This document shows positions 59,136 to 64,000 of a stretch of DNA of 64,000 nucleotides, in pieces. The notes beneath the pieces were generated by a model that saw only the letters and a list, made by a program, of their open reading frames with translations, searched no databases and was not told the origin of the DNA. Source of the DNA: BOG-1155 sp963717985 (GTDB lineage Bacteria > Desulfobacterota > Syntrophorhabdia > Syntrophorhabdales > WCHB1-27); NCBI GenBank assembly GCA_963717985.1, contig CAVQYC010000004.1, positions 186,001-250,000 of the forward strand, given 5' to 3'. The first letter of the stretch is position 1. Each line of letters starts with the position of its first letter. The translations under genes and the position numbers were made by a program.

Positions 59136-59393
59136 ATGAAGAAAGTCTGGCAACTCCAAGAGGCCAAAAATAAGTTGAGCGAGGTCGTGGAAGAGGCACT
59201 GAAGGGCGACCCGCAAATCATTACCCGACGCGGGGAAGAAACGGCCGTTGTCCTGTCGGTATCTGAGTATCGCAAGCTGCTCATAGATCGAAAAAAGCTT
59301 TCCGAGTTTTTCCGTGATTCACCTCTCGCACAAGTTGAAGACCTCGATCTTAAGAGGGAGAGGAGCAGCTTGCGGGCTGACATTGACCTATGA
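59136..59393 (+). CDS. Phd/YefM-family antitoxin
   Basis: This 85-residue protein starts after CAGGAGGTG. WQLQEAKNKLSEVVEEAL and GDPQIITRRGEETAVVLSVSEYRKLL are the Phd/YefM DNA-binding fold; the acidic tail (EDLDLKRERSS...) would bind the toxin. It overlaps the PIN toxin gene by four bases. It likely represses its own promoter. Confidence 0.88.
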   Translation: MKKVWQLQEAKNKLSEVVEEALKGDPQIITRRGEETAVVLSVSEYRKLLIDRKKLSEFFRDSPLAQVEDLDLKRERSSLRADIDL

Positions 59394-59812
59394 AATGGCT
59401 TCTCGATACTTGCGTGATTTCAGAACTTGTGTCACGGCAACCGAGGGAGAAGGTAGTCGACTGGATCGACAGCGTAGAGTCTGACTGCCTCTACCTCAGT
59501 GTGATTACAATCGGGGAAATCCGCAAAGGCATCGAAAAACTGCCGGACTCAAAGCGGAGGAATTTCATCCACGACTGGCTAACGGAAGATCTTTTTCTCC
59601 GATTCAAAGGCAGGATCCTACCTCTTGACATAGAAACCCTCCTCACCTGGGGAATTCTCACCGGGAGACTTGAGAAAGAGGGCCACACAATATCGGCCAT
59701 TGATTCTTTGATTGCAGCGACCGCTCTCCAAGGCGATTTCGTTCTTGTCACACGAAACGAACATGACTTTCTCAATTCGCAGGCGAAGATATTCAATCCC
59801 TGGAAGGATTGA
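59390..59812 (+). CDS. VapC-like PIN-domain toxin
   Basis: This 140-residue PIN-domain ribonuclease has the expected acidic residues: Asp6 in LLDTCVISEL, Glu in SVITIGEIRKG, Asp in SAIDSLIAATAL and Asp in RNEHDF. The close match to the FitB/VapC family and the overlapping Phd-type antitoxin gene mark it as a type II toxin. Target RNA unknown. Confidence 0.88.
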   Translation: MKWLLDTCVISELVSRQPREKVVDWIDSVESDCLYLSVITIGEIRKGIEKLPDSKRRNFIHDWLTEDLFLRFKGRILPLDIETLLTWGILTGRLEKEGHTISAIDSLIAATALQGDFVLVTRNEHDFLNSQAKIFNPWKD

Positions 59813-59831
59813 CTTTTCACCGGGGTGACGA

Positions 59832-60779
59832 CTAACGGTACAGCACGCAGCGGACGCGGTGGCCCGCCGCTACTTCCACCATATCGATCTCGCCTTCCCT
59901 ACATACCGGCGCGACGTGGGGACACCTGGACGCGAACCTGCAGCCCGGAGGTGGGTTGACAGGCGAGGCCGGCTCGCCCCCAAGGGGCGCGAACCCCCGC
60001 CTTTTGGCGGGGTCAAGTGAAGGGATAGAAGAGAAGAGGGCCTGTGTGTAAGGATGCAGGGGGTGGCTGAAAAGCTCTTCCGTCGCGGCCTCTTCCATCA
60101 GCTTGCCGATATACATGACCGCGATCCTGCCGGCGATATGGCGCACTACGGACAAGTCGTGGGCGACAAACAGGTAGGAGAGGGCGAACCTCGCCTGGAG
60201 GTCTTCGAGGAGGTTAATGATCTGCGCCTGTATGGAGACGTCAAGGGCGGAGACGGGCTCGTCGCAGACAAGGAAACAGGGGTTCACCGCCAGCGCCCTG
60301 GCAATCCCTATCCTCTGTCTCTGCCCGCCGGAGAACTCGTGGGGATACCGTGAGGCGGCTTCCAGAGGGAGTCCCACTACATCGAGCAGCTCGGACACCT
60401 TTTCCGCAACCCTGCTCTCCCCCATGATAAGAAGACCCTCGCCGACGATATCGGAGACGGTCATGCGGGGGTTGAGCGACCCGAAGGGGTCCTGGAACAC
60501 CATCTGTATCTTTTTCCTGTAGCCTGCAAGCTCCTTCGGCTGCAAAGAAGCAATATCGTCCCCTTCGAAGAGTATCCGGCCCGCTGTGGGCGCAAGCAGC
60601 CTGACCACGCACTTTCCCACGGTAGTCTTTCCGCAGCCCGACTCGCCCACGAGCCCCAGGGTCTCCCCCCTCCCGACAACAAAGCTCACCCCGTCGACCG
60701 CCTGCACATAGCCTCCCACACGGCGCAGGAGACCGGCTACAACCGGGAAATACATTTTCAGGTCTTCGACCTCAAGCAT
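59832..60779 (-). CDS. oppF: Oligopeptide/dipeptide ABC transporter ATPase (OppF-like)
   Basis: This 315-residue ATPase has Walker A GESGCGKTTVGK, the signature FSGGQRQRIGIARAL, Walker B CFLVCDEPVSALD and the C-terminal oligopeptide extension (NPPPGCRFASRCPH with a Cys cluster). The start at 60779 (MLEVEDLKMYF) overlaps the oppD stop. It drives import with OppD through the two permeases encoded upstream. Confidence 0.9.
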   Translation of the reverse strand: MLEVEDLKMYFPVVAGLLRRVGGYVQAVDGVSFVVGRGETLGLVGESGCGKTTVGKCVVRLLAPTAGRILFEGDDIASLQPKELAGYRKKIQMVFQDPFGSLNPRMTVSDIVGEGLLIMGESRVAEKVSELLDVVGLPLEAASRYPHEFSGGQRQRIGIARALAVNPCFLVCDEPVSALDVSIQAQIINLLEDLQARFALSYLFVAHDLSVVRHIAGRIAVMYIGKLMEEAATEELFSHPLHPYTQALFSSIPSLDPAKRRGFAPLGGEPASPVNPPPGCRFASRCPHVAPVCREGEIDMVEVAAGHRVRCVLYR

Positions 60780-61758
60780 AAGGCTCCCCAACTCCAGCCC
60801 TGACCCAGCAGGCGCAACGGTGACCGTCGCCAACCGCGACCAGCGGCGGCTCGTCATCCGTGCATCGGTCGATGGCCAGCGGGCAGCGCGTATGAAACCT
60901 GCATCCCGGGGGAAACATGAGGGCCGACGGCACCGTGCCGGCTATGGTATAGAGCCTCTGCCCGCGAGCGCTCCTGCCCGGCAGGCTTTTGAAAAGCCCC
61001 TCCGTATAGGGGTGGCGGAAAGAGGCAAAAATGGACTCGCAGGGGCCGTATTCAACGATCTTTCCGGCGTACATGACGGCCACTTCGTCGGCCATCTCGG
61101 CGATTATCCCGAGGTCGTGCGTGATGAGGAGCACGGCCGAGCCCGTCTCATCCTGCATGTCCTTCATGAGCTTCAGTATGCCTGCCTGGATCGTAACGTC
61201 CAGCGCGGTTGTCGGCTCGTCGGCGATCAGGAGGGCGGGCCGCAGACACAAGGCCATGGCGATCATCACCCGCTGCTTCATACCACCCGAGAGCTCGTGC
61301 GGGTATTGCGACATCCTCTGCCGGGGCGCAGGTATGCCCACCTTCGACAGGTAGTCGACGGCGACCTCGCCGGCTTCCCTCCGGCCCATGTCGGTATGGA
61401 TGCGCACGGCTTCCATGATCTGCGACCCTATGGTGAAGACAGGGTTGAGGCTCGTCATCGGTTCCTGGAATATCATGGACGCGAGCTTTCCCCTGATGTC
61501 GCGCATCTCAATCTCCGGCAGCGTGCGTATCTCTCTGCCCGCGAGCGTGATGCGCCCGTCGACTATCCTTCCTTGAGGCTCCGGCACGAGCCTCAATATG
61601 GAAAGGGCCGTGATCGACTTGCCGCAGCCCGACTCACCCACAAGCCCGAGGGTTCTCCCCTTTGCCACGGACAAGGAGACGCCGTCCACGGCGCGGGCCA
61701 CGCCCTCGTCAGTGAAGAAGTGCGTCCGCAGGGCCTCTATGCGCAATACTTCTTCCAT
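60772..61758 (-). CDS. oppD: Oligopeptide/dipeptide ABC transporter ATPase (OppD-like)
   Basis: This 328-residue ATPase has Walker A GESGCGKSITALS, signature ELSGGMKQRVMIAMAL, Walker B LLIADEPTTALD and the family's C-terminal Cys-rich segment (FPPGCRFHTRCP). It forms the ATPase pair with OppF. One base separates it from the permease gene upstream. Confidence 0.9.
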   Translation of the reverse strand: MEEVLRIEALRTHFFTDEGVARAVDGVSLSVAKGRTLGLVGESGCGKSITALSILRLVPEPQGRIVDGRITLAGREIRTLPEIEMRDIRGKLASMIFQEPMTSLNPVFTIGSQIMEAVRIHTDMGRREAGEVAVDYLSKVGIPAPRQRMSQYPHELSGGMKQRVMIAMALCLRPALLIADEPTTALDVTIQAGILKLMKDMQDETGSAVLLITHDLGIIAEMADEVAVMYAGKIVEYGPCESIFASFRHPYTEGLFKSLPGRSARGQRLYTIAGTVPSALMFPPGCRFHTRCPLAIDRCTDDEPPLVAVGDGHRCACWVRAGVGEPYA

Positions 61759-61759
61759 A

Positions 61760-62695
61760 TCAGCCTGCCCTCAGGCGTGGGTCGAGGGCATCCCGCAGTG
61801 CGTCGGCAAAGAGATTAAATGCGAGCACAAGGAGGAACAAAAACACCGAGGCCCCTGTCAGGTTCCACCAGATGCCGTTCGGCAGCTCCCTGTCCGCCGT
61901 CATGATCATTCTCCCCCAGCTTCCGGTACCCGGCTCGGCCCCCAGGCCGATGAACGTGAGCACTGCCTCCGACATGACAAGCCCGGAAAAATCAAGGGTC
62001 ATCTCGATGATGACCAGATGCATCACATTCGGCAGTATATGCCGGAAGAGCAGCCGGCTGTCGCTCGCCCCCAGGCTGCGGGCCGCCTCTATATACTCCA
62101 TCTGCTTCACCTTGAGGGTTTCCCCCCTGATAAGCCTGCAAAGACCCACCCAGGAAGTGACCCCCAGGGCCACGCAAAGCTGCCAGAGTCCCCTTTCCAT
62201 GATCATCAGCATGGCAATGAGGAGGAGTATGGCCGGAATGGACGAGAGCACCTGGTAGACGTACTGGATCACGTCGTCGATCCAGCCGCCGTAAAAACCT
62301 GCAAGCAGGCCGAAGAGGATGGCAAAGACCGCCGCGATCACCGACGGGACTATGCCGATGATGAAGGCCGTCCTCACCCCCTTGAGGGCGTTGTAGAGCA
62401 CATCCTCGCCAAGGTTGTTCGTCCCGAGGAGGTGGCGCGCCTTCAAGGGGAACTCCTGGCGGTTGAGGATGCCGGCGCGCGCAAATGGCGGCGAATAGGA
62501 TTTTTCCACATCCTTTTGAAAGAGCACGTCCAGAGCCGTCCTCCCCCATCTTACGCCGCCTGCGTCGTGCGCCGGCACAGGCACCACGTCGAGAAGAGCG
62601 ACAAGCGCGAAAAGGCATACCACGCAGAGTCCCGCTTTCGCGAGTGAGTCTCTCCTTATCCTCCCTAGGGCAATCGACAGATGTGATGAAGCCAC
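61760..62695 (-). CDS. Peptide ABC transporter permease (OppC/YejE-like)
   Basis: This 311-residue permease has about six membrane helices and the binding-protein-dependent transport signature in the cytoplasmic loop (EAARSLGASDSRLLFRHILP). An extended first periplasmic loop (about residues 30-90: ...GRTALDVLFQKDVEKSY, LKARHLLGTNNLGEDV) holds the usual GTNxxGRD-like motif. It pairs with the permease gene upstream. Confidence 0.88.
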   Translation of the reverse strand: MASSHLSIALGRIRRDSLAKAGLCVVCLFALVALLDVVPVPAHDAGGVRWGRTALDVLFQKDVEKSYSPPFARAGILNRQEFPLKARHLLGTNNLGEDVLYNALKGVRTAFIIGIVPSVIAAVFAILFGLLAGFYGGWIDDVIQYVYQVLSSIPAILLLIAMLMIMERGLWQLCVALGVTSWVGLCRLIRGETLKVKQMEYIEAARSLGASDSRLLFRHILPNVMHLVIIEMTLDFSGLVMSEAVLTFIGLGAEPGTGSWGRMIMTADRELPNGIWWNLTGASVFLFLLVLAFNLFADALRDALDPRLRAG

Positions 62696-62705
62696 GTGCG
62701 TTACC

Positions 62706-63689
62706 TCATTTGAACGTGATCCTGGGGTCGACCAGGGTATAGCTTATATCCGTCAGGATGCTGCCCGCTATGTAGAGCAGGGAATAGACGTAGACCAGGA
62801 CCCTGATGACGGGATAGTCATGATTGGAGATCGCATTGAGCATCATGTTGCCCATGCCCGGTATGCCGAAATACATCTCAAGCAGAAGGCTCCCGGTGAT
62901 CAAAAAGGGTATGGAGAGCACCGTTGCCGTCAGGACAGGGATCATGGCATTCTTGAGCACGTGCTTGAAGAGGATCATTTCTTCGCTGACCCCCTTTGCC
63001 ATGGCGGTCCTCACGTAGTCCGCCCGGACCTCGTTCAGCATGACGGTCCTGTAGAAACGCAAGCCCCCTCCCAGCCCGGAGGCAACGGCGAGGATTACGG
63101 GCAGAAGCACGAACCGCCATGCGCCCAGTCCGAACTCATAGCCGTAGACCGGGAAGTATTTGAGGACGATACCCAGGAAATACTGGCCGAAGATGATATA
63201 ATTCAATATCACGATGCTCATGAAGATCACACAGACGAAAAGCGCCGTCCTGTCGAGATAGGTGCCCCGGTAATAGGCGACAAAGAGGGCAAGGGGCAGG
63301 GTGATGAGAATGGAGAGCAGGAAGGCGGGGACGGTAATGGTCAGAGAAGGCCCGATCTTCTCTTTGAGCAGACTGCTCACCTTTTCGTGGAGGTAATCGG
63401 ACTCGGGAAACTGAAAGAACACGAGCTCCTTCATATGGTTCCAGAACCTGCTGTCGAAGGGATGGACAGCACTGTCGCGGCCGCGCTCAAAGTTGAAGAA
63501 CATGGGCTTGTCCATGCCGTGGCTGCTGATCCACGTCTTCACCTGCACGGGCGTGGGGTTCTTCCCGAGCTGTTTTCTCGCGATCGCCTCGGGAGAGGCG
63601 AATACGTTAAAAAGCAGAAACGTGAAGAGGCAGACACCCAGCACGGTAGGGACGGCAAGGAGGAGCCTGCGCACTATATAGTAAGCCAC
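62706..63689 (-). CDS. Peptide ABC transporter permease (OppB/YejB-like)
   Basis: This 327-residue permease starts at GTG 63689 (AAGGAGGAGAAGGTAGA upstream). It has an N-terminal helix (YYIVRRLLLAVPTVLGV), a long periplasmic loop of about 90 residues carrying NFERGRDSAVHPFDSRFW, then five helices with the transport signature (EVRADYVRTAMAKGVSEEMI). The long loop resembles YejB, the microcin C importer permease. It begins one base after the end of the substrate-binding protein gene. Confidence 0.88.
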   Translation of the reverse strand: MAYYIVRRLLLAVPTVLGVCLFTFLLFNVFASPEAIARKQLGKNPTPVQVKTWISSHGMDKPMFFNFERGRDSAVHPFDSRFWNHMKELVFFQFPESDYLHEKVSSLLKEKIGPSLTITVPAFLLSILITLPLALFVAYYRGTYLDRTALFVCVIFMSIVILNYIIFGQYFLGIVLKYFPVYGYEFGLGAWRFVLLPVILAVASGLGGGLRFYRTVMLNEVRADYVRTAMAKGVSEEMILFKHVLKNAMIPVLTATVLSIPFLITGSLLLEMYFGIPGMGNMMLNAISNHDYPVIRVLVYVYSLLYIAGSILTDISYTLVDPRITFK

Positions 63690-63690
63690 T

Positions 63691-64000
63691 CTACCTTCTC
63701 CTCCTTCTGTATTTGACGACGACAGCGGGAAATGAGAGCATGACAAGCAGTATCAGGCCGTAGACCGCTATTTTGTAGTCGGGCCTGTTCTCGGCCTCCC
63801 GATAGGCGCGTCTGTCCCTGGCGTCAATCCTCAGGTATTTCTTGTAATTTCCCGATATGCTGTGATTTTTGCCGTTCTTGTACCACGAGTGGCGCAGCAC
63901 GTAGGAGGGGGTATGGACGTTGAATATCCAGGGGCACTCCCCTGCGACGATCTCCACCATCCTGTGGATCAACGCCAGCCTTTCCGGCGTGTCGTCCATC
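63691..64000 (-). CDS. Peptide ABC transporter substrate-binding protein, C-terminal part
   Basis: Only the last 102 or so residues are in the window; the 5' end lies beyond base 64000. The segment ...RLALIHRMVEIVAGECPWIFN and YVLRHSWYKNGKNHSISGNYKKYL matches the C-terminal end of extracellular solute-binding family 5 proteins. Unusually, it then ends with a hydrophobic segment (KIAVYGLILLVMLSFPAVVV) and a basic KYRRRRR tail, so the protein is probably anchored by its C-terminus in the inner membrane. Confidence 0.75.
   Translation of the reverse strand, partial: MDDTPERLALIHRMVEIVAGECPWIFNVHTPSYVLRHSWYKNGKNHSISGNYKKYLRIDARDRRAYREAENRPDYKIAVYGLILLVMLSFPAVVVKYRRRRR

Overview
This 64 kb window is GC-rich chromosomal DNA from a Gram-negative anaerobe. 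It encodes outer-membrane functions (TonB/ExbB/ExbD, a TonB-dependent receptor, PEP-CTERM proteins), several beta-oxidation-type modules, a molybdenum/tungsten cofactor operon, radical SAM enzymes, a six-PAS hybrid kinase and a sigma-54 activator. Gene content points to a syntrophic or aromatic/fatty-acid-degrading deltaproteobacterial (Desulfobacterota) lineage, perhaps Syntrophorhabdus-like. That placement is inference from gene content; no rRNA is present.

Layout. 1-6.9 kb (minus strand): a catabolic operon running MFS transporter, acyl-CoA dehydrogenase, acyl-CoA ligase, Zn-ribbon/OB protein, thiolase-fold enzyme, VOC epimerase-like protein and a ferredoxin-nitroreductase cut by the window edge. 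Its promoter carries a dyad that the TetR gene at 7.65-8.3 kb may control. 8.9-14.8 kb: six-PAS hybrid histidine kinase with two small co-directional genes, divergent from a GAF-AAA-Fis sigma-54 activator. 15.5-22.5 kb (plus): moeA, moeA-PBP fusion, moaA, moaC, MOSC, mog, then an MFS transporter. 22.5-26 kb (minus): two PilT ATPases, scpB, miaA. 26-29.2 kb: a frameshifted class A PBP and fabH. 29-33.5 kb: radical SAM protein, MazEF-like pair, DUF255 thioredoxin-like protein.

33.6-37.9 kb (minus): TonB-dependent receptor, ExbB, ExbD, TonB behind a leader with a strong intrinsic terminator. 37.9-42.8 kb (minus): PEP-CTERM and metallophosphoesterase genes that share a duplicated 195-bp upstream module and a threefold repeated box. 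44.2-46.1 kb (minus): a cobalamin riboswitch and terminator controlling a 39-residue peptide gene (not called by ordinary length cut-offs) and a radical SAM/SPASM enzyme, i.e. a B12-regulated RiPP-like system; this is the most interesting locus. 46.1-50.5 kb: SDR, then a 3-hydroxyacyl-CoA dehydrogenase, crotonase, thiolase, DUF35 operon. 50.8-55.3 kb: methyltransferase, Ser-rich EF-hand protein, Tat-exported aldo/keto reductase with a DUF6599-like partner. 55.5-58.6 kb: ruvX, mltG, and a third thiolase-DUF35 pair. 58.6-59.8 kb: tRNA-His, a small Cys protein and a VapBC-like pair. 59.8-64 kb: an Opp/Dpp-type peptide ABC transporter running off the edge.

Across the window, three thiolase-fold/DUF35 pairs sit in separate acyl-CoA loci. 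Gene ends carry several palindromic elements. Two of these share a core and are flanked by direct repeats that copy the 3' end of the upstream gene. No CRISPR array, rRNA, prophage or full insertion sequence was seen.
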